Positions 1 through 10,500 of a DNA stretch of 41,265 bases are shown piece by piece. A program made the position numbers and the translations under genes. The notes under the pieces are model-generated. The model ran no database searches, had not been told where the DNA came from, and worked only from the letters and a program-made list of their open reading frames with translations. Position 1 is the stretch's first letter; each line of letters begins with the position of its first letter. This DNA is from Peribolospora baueri (Eukaryota > Basidiomycota > Peribolosporomycetes > Peribolosporales > Peribolosporaceae), in contig JAMDHS010000129.1 of assembly GCA_029717555.1 (NCBI GenBank), positions 1-41,265 of the forward strand, in the 5' to 3' direction.

Positions 1-21
1 TTTTTTTTTTTTTTTTTTTTT
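1..21. repeat. poly(T) homopolymer at window edge
   Basis: Twenty-one consecutive T residues open the window and are followed directly by non-repetitive sequence. It is a simple homopolymer tract. It could be the A-tail of a retroposed copy on the minus strand cut by the window edge, but nothing next to it supports that. Confidence 0.9.
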
Positions 22-447
22 GTTCCGCACCTGTCTTTCTGTGTAGCTTGCGGACCTTGTCCGTTGTTCGGTCATGAAGACGACCGTATGTATGTAAATG
101 ACATCGTGCACAACCTCCACTCGGCAGGTACACGATCCCCGAGCAGAGCTCGCCACAACGAGCCAAGGCGGTCTGCTTCGCAATCAACATTAGCCTCTTC
201 TTTCTCTAGCAACGTCTGCTCTAGGGTGAACCCCAGTCCTGCTCAGGCGTCTATTGCTCTGTCTTTGAGGCTAGAATGTCATCGTTGAACGACAATGCTC
301 AGCTATCTATCTCTTCTCGTGCCCTCGATAATGAACAACGGGTCCAGCGCGGCGATCGGAAAGCCTTTGATCACGCGCGCCGAGTCGGAAACGGCGTGGA
401 AACGAATTATTACGCTCCCGTCTCGACTTCCACCACAATCGTCAGTC
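22..447. other. 5' flank of the MED11-like gene
   Basis: No gene could be supported here. Short open frames overlap on both strands, none with recognisable motifs. The frame of the downstream MED11-like gene stays open back to an ATG at 295, so an N-terminal extension of 51 codons is formally possible, but it lacks family similarity. The stretch probably holds the promoter and 5' leader. Confidence 0.5.
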
Positions 448-1352
448 ATGGACGAAGAGGAGCCCGAAAGCGTCCGGCAGATCCGTGCGCTCAACGACAC
501 TGACACTGTGAGTACGACACGATGGGCGGGCGAGCGGGCGCGATTTTCAGGTCACCCATGCCGACGGTACCGAATTGATCACTCTCTTTTCGCGGTCAAC
601 ATCTCCTTGGTGGAGAACAGCAACTCGCCCTCCTCCTGGATATCACCGCACAGGCTCTCTATACCCTCCTTCCCGCCGACTCGACCGGATCGCACTCTCG
701 CGACGGGAATGCTGAAACTCATCCGCCCGTCGTCGCAGACGCCGACAAGATGGCCGTCGATGCACCAGACCTTCGGTTGAGTGACGAGGAGAGAAGGAGG
801 CTGTTCGGTCAGAAGGCGGAGCAGTGGTTCTCCACGCTTGACGTGAGCATCCTCGTCCGGTTCGCCTCTTATGTCCCACTTTGAAGCTCTCGCTGCTCCG
901 ATGCTGAGCTACGGCCACTCCCTTCCCAACGCTCCTCCGTGACGGCGGCTCACCGTATTCCTCTCGTTCACCATCCCCTCTCCTTTCTTCTCTGATCTGG
1001 CCACGCACTGGATTCCTATTCCGCTTGGAAGACGATCAACGTCAACCTCCGAAGAGTAATCCGCTACCTTCGCACCTCTCGTATTCCCCCCATCACCCAC
1101 CTCCCCACCGATCCTCTTGCCCCATTCCGCTCCTCCTCCGCCTCAGCCGCTGCTCTTGCAGCTTCCTCCACTGAGCCTTCTTCCTCGCTCGGCGAAGGAA
1201 ATCAGACCGACCCCAAGGACGTCCGGGCATCCGATACCGACGTCGACAGGGACGTAGCAACAGCAAGCGAAGAGAAGGGAGACAGCTTATTGGGGACTGG
1301 CGACGCGGCTCTCTTGAAGGCACTCCTTTCCGCGGGCGGAGGGAATCGGTAG
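448..1352 (+). CDS. MED11: Mediator complex subunit 11 (MED11-like)
   Basis: Three exons are proposed: 448-507, 621-842 and 1032-1352, giving 200 residues. Exon 1 ends at GTGAGT and intron 1 ends in ACAG. Joining exons 1 and 2 gives VRQIRALNDTDT followed by QLALLLDITAQALYTL, which parallels the human MED11 helix LRALEDIEREIGAILQNAG. Exons 2 and 3 then give KAEQWFSTLD followed by TINVNLRRVIRYLR, matching the second helix of the family, which ends in a basic IRYL segment. MED11 pairs with MED22 in the Mediator head module, contacting TFIIH and RNA polymerase II. The C-terminal 80 or so residues are Ser/Ala/Asp-rich and have no counterpart in short MED11 proteins. The ATG at 448 was chosen because the family helix begins close to it; an in-frame ATG at 295 is less likely. 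Recognition rests on remembered family sequence. Confidence 0.72.
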
Positions 1353-1755
1353 AAGAGGCCGGCTCGAGCGAGGGCTGCGAGCATCGTAGATGGAGGGCGA
1401 GCCGGGCAGAATGGCGTTTCCGCCGCTCTTCTTTCCCTCCCCCTTCTTCTCGCCCGGACGACGTCATCCTCGTTGTCTCGTTCGGCGCGAACTCCTCCCG
1501 CCGAGCCTATAGTTTGCGTCGACTCCCGAGGCATCCATAGATCCTCGAATGCCCTTCTGTCTGTCCTCTTCGCCGCCCATTCATACAAACTAAACCCCAT
1601 CCCAAGACGCGAGACAGCCCTGTACTTTTAGATTGACTCGAGAAGCAGCGTACGTTGGTTTCATCTAACCGGTCGATATTATGGGTGCACAGGATACGGG
1701 TCATACAGCGCAGGTAGACACTCGGACGAAAGAGATCGGGTAAAAAGGGCCAGGG
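1353..1755. other. convergent intergenic region
   Basis: This 403-nt stretch lies between the stop codons of the convergent MED11-like and arginine methyltransferase genes. It holds both 3' untranslated regions; no supported gene, repeat or RNA was seen. Confidence 0.6.
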
Positions 1756-4234
1756 CTACGTGTATTGCGAGAAATGGTAGACTTGGCGATCTGCGATGGC
1801 CGATGAGGTGGCGCGAGAAGGGGGGATCGGTCCTCATGAGCCTTTGTGCGAATGGATACATCCCACCGAGCGTTCCCCAGGCCATACGTGCCCAAGGAAA
1901 AAGAAAATCTTACCTAGACGCCATCGGCCAGAGCGATGGAGAGGATCGAAAGCGGCAGAAGATGAAGCAGAAGGGGCGCCTGCGATGCCGAGCTTTGCGG
2001 AGATGGTATAAGAGCTGTTCACACCCATAACCAGAAGGCGCGAAGATGTATTAGTGTGATGGAAAAGTATCAAACGAGTCGAGATGGGCGTGATCGGGCT
2101 GGGTAGGCTCGTGAGAAAGACGCACCGGCTCTCGTTAACTACGCAGATCATCTTTCCCTTGATCACTTGACTCCGATTCACCGCTAGCGGCTCTTGAAGC
2201 TGCATCGACAACGACCAAGGCCGTAGGAGGATGGATCAGCGTTCCATGACCGTGGCTGGACCCGCAGGTCGCGCGCATCGTCGACTCACTAGGAACCGAA
2301 CCTGCTGCCAATGCGTCGGAGTGTGCAGAGGGCTCGTGGTCATGTACGTCGGATCCTCCACCGTTGTGCTGTTCGGCTGGAACGACGCTGCCGCGGCTGA
2401 CATCTGAGACATGATCCCGGCCGCTGTACTCATAGCGGACGACACTGCCGTCGTCGTCGGTAGAGCCCCATTGGTCCCATCCTCCGTAGGGCCAGTGGGA
2501 AGAGAGATAAAGTTGCTGGCCGTAAATTGGGAGAAGTCGATGGCCTCGCCGGTCGTAGACGTCCCCGGCGGCGGAGAGGGAAAAGTAAGGTCGAACCCTG
2601 CGAAGGCCCGGGCCACAATCGTAATCTTATCGTCAGGATACGGGCCTTCACGAGACCGTGTCTCCTCACGCTTTGGTGAACTAAGCGTCTAACACTCACA
2701 CCCGGCGATACCGTGAAGGATGCCGGTCCTCTCGGCGACCCACTCGAAGTCAATCTCGAACCTCTCCAGCTCTTCTTGCGTCACTGTTCCAAAGTCGATG
2801 ATGTGCGGTGAGGAGGCCGAGAGGAGCATCTGTGGCGGGAACACGCCCACGACAGGCGCTTCGAAGGCTTCAGCCACAGCGGCTTCGTGAAAGGGAGTCA
2901 GATCAACGCCATAGAAATTCTGGCTCGCCGCACAGGGCATGACACAGAAGCAGGGAGGCAGAACGGATCAGCTGTAGAGCTTTTTGTCTTCCCGGGTGGA
3001 AAGGGACCCCGGGCCGAAAGGGACAGTACACACCTTATTCAGCCATGGCGCGCCAGCCTTGTTGATCGTCTCGTCATGCAGCGCCTGGTCCATGAAGGGG
3101 GCAACACAGATGGTGCCTGCCGACGGAAATAATTGTCCTCCAGGTCGAAGAAATCGTCGGGCAGAGATGAAGGACTCGACCATTCTGCCCGAGTCGAACC
3201 AGAAAGAGGAAATAAAATAGTCAGACCAAACACTTCTTGAATCATCACATGCATTGTCCCACTGACCGCTCGTGAACCAAGAAAACGCCTAGACACTCGG
3301 AGATGAGAGTGTCGACCTCAATGTCTGCGGGAAGATCCTCGACCTTGGCTAATGGTCGGGGCAGACGCAAATAGGTGCAGTTTAAAAGATCTGTCTGTTT
3401 ATCGATCCCCACTCCGTCGATGGCTCACAGTGCATCACCTCCAGCTTGCCCTTAAGGAACGGATTTCGCGCTTCTAAAGGCCTTTCTGCATCAGCGGCCA
3501 TTCGCTTGATGCTGTTTACCATGTTGGAAGCTTCTACGGCCATAACTTTGCTCGCGCCGGCTTGTGCAGCAAAGTAAGAGAGGATGCCAGAACCTGCACC
3601 GACGTCTGCCGGAGTATAACAGGAGAATATGGATGGAATCACCGATGAGACTGCACGCCCTTATCAGATTGAGCTCGCTGGTCGACTTACCCATAACAAT
3701 CTTGTCTGGAAACATTGAACGGAAATAAGGTCACAGTGCTCTCATACAATGAGCAAAAAATCCCTTTGGCGAGCTCACTTTTGAAGGATGTCGCTGCATT
3801 GTTATGGATTGCGCGATGATAGGCCGACGTTCGTACGACGTCCTGAGAAAAGACGAGACGAGATATCAGCTCCGAGTCTTCTTCTTCTTTTTTAAGTCAT
3901 GAAGAGAATTGCAGACGGCCTCATGGGTCCGACTTGCGCGGCACGGAGAAGGGACTGACTTGCAACATCTGAGCCTTGAGGGCGAGAGCGAAGAAGAGCG
4001 AACCGCCGAAAACGGTTATGGGTGAGCTGTTGGCCTCAGCCAGACGATGCCGGGCCATCCGCGGCTATACAGCAACGAACACCAACAATCAGAACAACTT
4101 ACCTGATGGGTGAGCTGAGCATAGTAAGTGAAATACGGAGTGTCCTCCTCCCCGTAAGGCCTTTCCTCCTTGACCCCATTCGTGACGCCCTTGCCGGCCA
4201 TATGCGCATCAACGTCCGACATATCCAAGCTCAT
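1756..4234 (-). CDS. PRMT4: CARM1/PRMT4-type protein arginine methyltransferase
   Basis: Twelve exons on the minus strand: 4234-4103, 3974-3960, 3842-3779, 3705-3691, 3605-3429, 3348-3267, 3184-3034, 2919-2700, 2597-2290, 2199-2126, 2014-1914, 1790-1756. They join in one frame to 457 residues. The predicted enzyme transfers methyl groups from S-adenosylmethionine to arginine in nuclear proteins. Visible landmarks are YFTYYAQLTHQ, the substrate-side helix VVRTSAYHRAI, the SAM-binding motif DVGAGSGILSYFAAQAGA (from residue 76), the double-E loop SECLGVFLVHER (Glu152 and Glu161, spaced nine as in CARM1), HGIAGWFDLTF and the THW loop (residues 380-382). AAQAGA-VMAVEAS and PAFHGVDL-like NFYGVDL favour PRMT4 over PRMT1. 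Two exons are only 15 nt. The frame is open up to an ATG at 4486, giving 541 residues, but that would leave 36 nt to the divergent neighbour. The start at 4234 is therefore preferred; 4366 is another option. Confidence 0.85.
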
Positions 4235-4522
4235 GACGAACAGCACTTGGCGCGCCGGGCTCCTAAGATCCGGAGGCTCTTGAGAAGCTCCTTGCCGGAG
4301 GTGGGGATGAGATGGTGGTAATGTACAGGGTGTGGTCGCGTGGCTGTCGAGATAGCTGCGCATCATCCTCCATCCACCAGCGGGGGAGCTTCGCTTCGAC
4401 TGCGGCGCAAGAACATGCGTGTAAGCGCAACGAGCACATTCAAGTGTTGACGTTGACGTCGACGACGACAACAAGCACAACGACAAGCGCTGCGACGGCG
4501 ACCTTGGCCCTTTCCCTTCACA
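4235..4522. promoter_or_regulatory. divergent promoter between PRMT4-type gene and BDC1-type gene
   Basis: The two genes point away from each other. If the methyltransferase starts at 4234, the shared region is 288 nt; with its longest open frame (ATG 4486) only 36 nt remain. Two chromatin factors would then be fired from one short region. Positions 4441-4500 show a GAC/GCG-rich, repetitive composition (cgacgacaacaagc-like), but no specific factor site was identified. Confidence 0.45.
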
Positions 4523-6814
4523 ATGCAGTCCGCTGCAACATCAAGGACGTCTCCAGAGCAGACAGCTAGCCAGCCCGCGCTGAGGATGGCGAAGAAACGG
4601 TTCAACGAGCGACTGCTCAATCTTCGATCCGTCATGTTGACCGACGAGGACAAGTTCCGGTGCGTGTTGTGTTTTCGTTTCCCCCTAACATCATGCGATT
4701 CGTTCCTTTCTTTAGCTCACGGATTCGAATACGGATACAATGCTTTCGTGACAGGACGCTCATACACGAAATCGATGAAATCCAGGCCGAACGATGGGAT
4801 AACAAGCTGAGGGCCGAGCTGCAGAGTGCCGAGCGCAAGGAAGTCCAAGACTCATCGCCTTCCGATCGAGACACCAGGCACGAATCAACTCCGTGCTCTG
4901 GTCCATCAACGGCAGCGGCACCTGCAGGAGACGGTGACAAGAAGGCCGGCGAGAGGACGAAGGCAGGAGAGGTCGTGATGGAAGAGGAGGATGACGATGA
5001 GGCGGCGGTAGAGCAGGAAGTCGCACGCACGATTGAGGAGGAGAAGGGCAAGACTAAGGGTGAGAATGACGAGAAAGAGGAGGAACCGGGGAAGGAGGTG
5101 AAGGAGGATGAGAAGGACGACACTCACGTCGAGGACGTCGATGAGGGAGGGTCTCACGAAGAGGAAGGAGAAAAGGACCAAGCTGACAAGGTCGAAAGCA
5201 AGAAAGGTAACGACCATGCGAACAAGGAAGACAAAGGCAAGGGCAAGAGGAAAGTTTCATCTTCCGTAGAATCTGCGTCCGATCGTCGAAAGAGACGACG
5301 ACGAGAAAGCGCGGAGGCCGCCGAGGTATCCGAATCTGAAGATGGACCCTCATCTCCCGTCGTGCGGTCCACTCGGTCTCGACGACGGCCGCAAAAAGGG
5401 GAGGAGGAGAAGGAAACAGCCGATGAAAGAAAGGATGCTGCGACGAACGAGGAAGAAGAGGAAGAAGAAAGTCAGTGATCAAAAGTTTTGGCATGGTTTC
5501 TCAGATTTGTCAGGAGAGACGAGACTTAGTGACTCACGTCTTCTTCCACTTTCGTCTCCTGCATTGCTCACTTTCTCTTTGTTCCAATTTCAGACCCGAG
5601 ACGAACACGTAGGCGAGTACAAAAAGAAGAGGAAAGGCGTGCTGCTGAAGACGGGCAAGAGGATGAGAAAGAGGGAGAAGAGGAAGAAGAAGGTGAGCGC
5701 ACAAATTCTGCGTTTTCTTAAAGGCTGTCCTAGTAAAGATACGCGCCCGCGCTTCGTTACATGCACACTCACCTCCGTGTCAATCTTTGGTGCCTTCTAC
5801 GTCTCTTTCGCCTCAACTCAGCGCCGCGACGCAGCCGTAGACGGGCGCAGAAGGGCGGTGAAAAGGATACTGCCGTTGGGGCAGGAAGAGCAGTTGGGAA
5901 GGAGGAGGAGGAGGAAGAAGATGGTGGGCTACCGGACTATCTACGTGCTTTCTTTCAAATTATCTATATAAGAAGGCGCTCACACTGTTACTCTCTTCAT
6001 AAATGGTCCCCTGCTTTCCTTTCCTATCGTCTTTTCATCGCAGTCGACTTGGCGCCAAAACGCACGCGCCGACGAGGGCAAAAGGAGGCGGATAAGGAGG
6101 CTGCAGAGGAAGGTCGAGAGTCCGTGAAGGACGAGGATGAGGAAGAAGGAGGTAAGCGAACAACCATGTCAACGCTTCGTCAAGCTCTTCAACAAGGTGG
6201 TGTGACACCTCTTTGCTCATTTTTACCTGTTTACTCATGTTTTCCCTTCGCCTTGGCGCCTGTCTCTATTTCCCTTCTCAGTATCAAAGCGCACGCCCGA
6301 CCCTCGTTTCCAGAAACTGATCACCAGTCTGCTGAGCGACATCTCTGCACATCGCAACGGTAGCATTTTTCAGGCTCCTATCAAGCAAACCGTGAGTGTT
6401 TCTTGAAGCCAGGCTGTCCGTCCCTCTGACGGTCTGGAACTGGATGTTCATGTTTTCGTCCTACCTCTCCGACCTACGGCTTGGTGTTCGTCGCGCTATC
6501 CTTGTGTTGTCGCCGACGGTCGTGTGTCTTTTCTTCATCTCTTTTCTTTCGTTGGTGCTCTGGCAAAAAATCTCCGTCCACAGGACGCGCCAGATTACTA
6601 CGATATCGTAAAGAAACCGATGGACCTCAAGACGATCAAAGCGCGCATCAAATCTGGTCAGATCGCGACGAGCCACGAATTTCACAGGGACGTGATGCTT
6701 ATGTTCGCCAACAGCCTCATGTACAACAAGCCCGACTCAGAAGTGTACAAGATGGCCAAGGAGATGATGGAGTACTCGCAGTCGCTCATCGAGACCTTTG
6801 AGCAGACATTGTAA
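4523..6814 (+). CDS. BDC1: Bdc1/BRD8-type bromodomain protein (NuA4 subunit-like)
   Basis: Seven exons: 4523-4659, 4755-5470, 5594-5692, 5822-5923, 6044-6151, 6282-6391 and 6584-6814, giving 500 residues. The N-terminus has a helix RFNERLLNLRSVMLTDEDKF followed by HEIDEIQAERWDNKL. The middle, about residues 75-385, is extremely charged: Glu/Lys/Asp-rich with basic clusters. The C-terminus, about 393-500, is one bromodomain with DPRFQKLITSLLSDIS, DAPDYYDIVKKPMDLKTI and the acetyl-lysine-binding Asn in LMYNKPD (Asn472). HRDVMLMFANSLMYN closely parallels BRD8 and fission yeast Bdc1, where the single C-terminal bromodomain belongs to the NuA4/TIP60 histone acetyltransferase complex. Exons 3, 4 and 5 are symmetric phase-1 units carrying the same basic-then-acidic pattern (see the repeat entry). 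NuA4 membership is inferred from the family. Confidence 0.82.
5361..6151 (+). repeat. exon-borne basic/acidic repeats in the bromodomain gene
   Basis: Four successive coding units each begin with a basic motif and end in a run of acidic residues just before an intron. They lie at 5361-5470 (motif STRSRRRPQK, in the end of exon 2), 5594-5692 (RRTRRRVQK), 5822-5923 (RRSRRRAQK) and 6044-6151 (KRTRRRGQK). The three complete units are separate exons of 99, 102 and 108 nt, all phase 1 at both ends, so each can be skipped or duplicated without changing frame. The pattern points to tandem exon duplication. Confidence 0.8.
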
Positions 6815-7567
6815 CGCCATATGTGTCTAGCCCATGAGCCACAATTATATCCAGCCAGAGACGGGGAAACGGTTTAAGGCCATCTGATGAGATGAGGCTG
6901 CCCTCGCAGCTCAAAGTCACATCAACGACGGAGGAATGAGGCGCGTTAGCTTGCTGATGATGGCTTTGGAGGCGGCGCCACCGGCACAAACCTTGGCCAT
7001 TGCAATCCACTTGACTGGACGTACCGTAGGTACTTCCAGCTCTGTATAGATATCTACCTGTACGATGGCTGCATGACGATGGATGGAAGGATCGGATGAG
7101 CACCAATCAGAGCAGCTAGCTGATTGAAGATCACTTTGCATGTGGTTGAGTGACCATCCACTGGCCGTATGTCTACTGAAAGACGTATCCTATCGAACGA
7201 AAGCTCGCCTTGAAGGACGGCGGGCAAAGTTGCGGATGCAATCACCACTCAGGTTCTGGCTTGGGTGGGCAGGCCGCGAAGAAGTCGCGATCGGTTGCCG
7301 CAGTCGCGTAGAGTGGAACGCGCGCGCTCGACGCGTGGATGCCCGAACTCGGTCTTCCTCCCACCCGTCCATCTCCATCCCCTTCTTCATCCCCCATCTC
7401 CATCACCTCCTTCTCTTTCTCCATCTCCGTCTTGGTCTCCATTTCACTCGCGCTTCTGCTTTGTTCCCGCACCCCATCGCAATTCGTCGTCCATCCCCAA
7501 GTACCACGCCCTCATCCTTTCTCTATACCCGCTCACCGTCCCTTCTCATTCGCATCCGCCTCTCGCC
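6815..7567. other. intergenic region upstream of RIF1
   Basis: This 753-nt stretch contains the 3' end of the bromodomain transcript and the RIF1 promoter. From about 7340 it becomes strongly pyrimidine-rich (CTCC/TCTT runs) up to the RIF1 start, which fits a fungal 5' leader. No gene or repeat was recognised. Confidence 0.55.
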
Positions 7568-10500
7568 ATGGATACCGCTCTCAGAGCCAGCTACCCCGCT
7601 GTTGCTTCCTCCGACGCTGCCTCTCCCTTTGCCGACCTCGCCGCGGACAAGACGAACGACGGGACGACAGAGCAGCTGCTCAGGGACGCGCTTGACGGGC
7701 TCTCCTCTACTCTCCCGGACGCGCTGTCATCACGGAACCACAAGTCTCAACCCAAAAAGGCTGTGGTCTTCAATCCTAGTCGCCTTCCGAGCGCATCCAG
7801 CACGCCGCGCCATCGCTACCATGTCTCTTTCCACCCATACCGGAGACCTTCGCGAGATTTGCCGTCATCTAGAAGCGCGTCCTCCGCCAGTTTCGCCGAC
7901 GACGCGTCCGACGGCGGCTGCAGCACCGATCCTCCTTCTTCCTCTCCCCCCGCTACCCCCCCTGCCAACGGAAAAGACTCGACGACCAGGGCAACGACGA
8001 AATCTAAGGCCTTGTGCGGGTCCCGTATCCGTTTCTCCTCTTCCTCTCCTTCCTCGTCTTCCTCTTCTGCTTGTCTCACACCCTCGTCCGCCGGGCCTCT
8101 ACTTCGACCACGCGGCATCCTCAAACCCACAACACACCCCATCAACGTTGCTCGCTCTTGCTTGGAAGGAACGAGGCTGAACGCGAACCCTTACATGATC
8201 CCGAACGCATTGAGGATGAGGGAGAGGGAGAAGGCGCTCGTTGCTGCCGGCGGACGCGGAGGCGACGCGTCTGGCGAGTCTGCGTTCGCGAGGCGCTTGC
8301 AGGCCGCTGGCTCGGCGAAGGGAGGTAGAAAGGACCTTGTTGCCAGGACGGCGGGCTTTGGCATTGGTGGGACTGGGCAGAAGCAAGCTCCATCACGAGA
8401 GGGAAGAGGACAAGGGCCCACTGACTCTACCCCGGCTAGTGAGCGCGCTCATCAAGGATCGCGCCTCCTCATCGACTGGGTCACCCCTGCCATTCGGACT
8501 CTCGTTGCCTCCCTCGAGCCCGATACCTTTGGCCCGAGTTCGAACATCCAGGCCGGCATAGAGCGTGAACCTCGGTCGCCGGAGATCGGTCAGGTCGGCT
8601 TCGGCCATTCTGGCGCTCCGGGCTCAAGATCTGTTCCGGATAGCCCAGACTCGAACATGTCGGAGCGCGAAGTCGCCGAGAGCTTGGACTCAGAGGACGC
8701 AGGAGAGATTTCTTCGACCGCTGCTTCACGGCTTGCTCCGGCGCCGCCGAGGGTCGAGGTCACGCTCAGGGACGTGGAACAGGCGTACGATGTTTTGCTG
8801 GCCAAGTTCCGCGTCGGTCTCGCTTCCTCCTCTTCCCAAGTAACCCCGTTCGCCAACGCTTGCACCGACGAGTCAACCGAAGACCGAGCGTGGAACGAAG
8901 CCGAGGCGGCTCTCGATGCTCTCCGAAGACACGCGCCCGACTTTGTGCGTTGCGTGAGCAGGGACATTGCCAGGCTTTTCGATCAGCCTGAGTCGTCCAA
9001 GTCCAAGTCCGGCTCTGGCAGCGCTTCCTCGTCCGATGCGGAGCTGTCTTTTGTTTCTTTCTCGAACCCCCGCGCCAGGAGGGGTGCCGCAACAACAGCT
9101 CCGTCCAAGAAGCGGGGACAGAGCGCGGCGGAAATCAGGAGGAAGAGGGAAGAGATGGACGTCGCTCATGCTGCTATCAAGTGGCTCGGATTGGTGTTTT
9201 GGACGAGAAGGCTTTGGAGCTGCTTCACTGGTGGGTTTCATTTCGCTTTCTCATAGTCTCATGCTCTCCTTCTACATTCTCATCTGACCCTATGACAACC
9301 TCAATAACGCTCTAAACCACGTGTCACCCAGAAACGGACCTATCCTCGCTTCTGTCTGAACTCCTTCTCATCCCGTACGCGCCCGTTCTCTCCTGCCCGA
9401 ATCCCAAGAAGACCTATGGAATGGCCATCTGGGCACTTCAGACACAGCACCTTCCCCTCTCTGTCCTCTCTCCCCACGCAAACCGCCTCACTGGTGCCAT
9501 CGTGGGCGCCCTCGGTCCCCTTTCCGATGACCCGTCCTCGTCCGCTGGAAATCCACCAGCTCAACCGTCGCGGACTAGCGGCAACTGGTGGGGAAGTCTG
9601 AGCGTTCGCGCTGAAGCGACGCTGGCCGTGCATTCCTTGGCGCTCGCGCAACCGAGCCTGATCTTGCCCCGACATGCCCAGTTCCTTCCCCGCATCATTC
9701 AGACGCTCTGGCATCCTTCCAGTGCCACTCTAAGGGCGAAGGCAGCTGTAGCGCTTGGTGCTTGTGTGGAGGGCGCGAGGAGGTGGGTGGATGATGCGGA
9801 GAGGGAGGTGAGAGAAGCTGAGAGGGCCTGTGAGGTCGCGATACAGCGACAGAGGCAGGGCGAGAAGGAAGGAGGAAGTGAAGAAGAAGGAGCGAGTGGG
9901 GGTCTGCAGGTGGCGGAAAGGAGGAAGCTCAAGGGGCGGAAAGAGCTGACGAACGCGTTGAGAGCAAGGGATGAGTTGGCGATCTCCGTCGGGGTGAGTC
10001 ATAGTGCTTGGGTTAGGCTCCCACTACCTCTGCTGTCTACTAACGCCCATTGTCACCGTGCCACCTTGTTGATTGTAGTCCTTCTTGCACCGCCGTGTGA
10101 CCTCGCGTCCTCACCGAACGGAATGCACGAGGGAACGAGGTGAAGAAATAACTCGGTCTACGCCTTGGCGGGAGGTGCACAACCTCGAGGACCAACTGCT
10201 CGTCTCCTTTCCAACCGAGTGCGCATGGTCAATTCCTGCCTGGGCGTCACTCATCGCCCTCGTGGGCGCTCAGGCGACTCAGTTCGCTCAGCTCAACACT
10301 GTCCTCCGTATTCTCCAGCGGTGGCTCATTGAACGTCAACCGTCTGTTCGGACGCTTGTTCACCTCGCTTGGAATCATGCTATCTATGCATTCTCTCGCC
10401 CTCCCGCTGCGAGGGAGAAGAGGTCCATCAACCCGGCCGAGGCGGGGATGGAGGATATCGCGGGTGCCCATGCCGCCATCCTCAAGCCGAAGGTGCTTAG

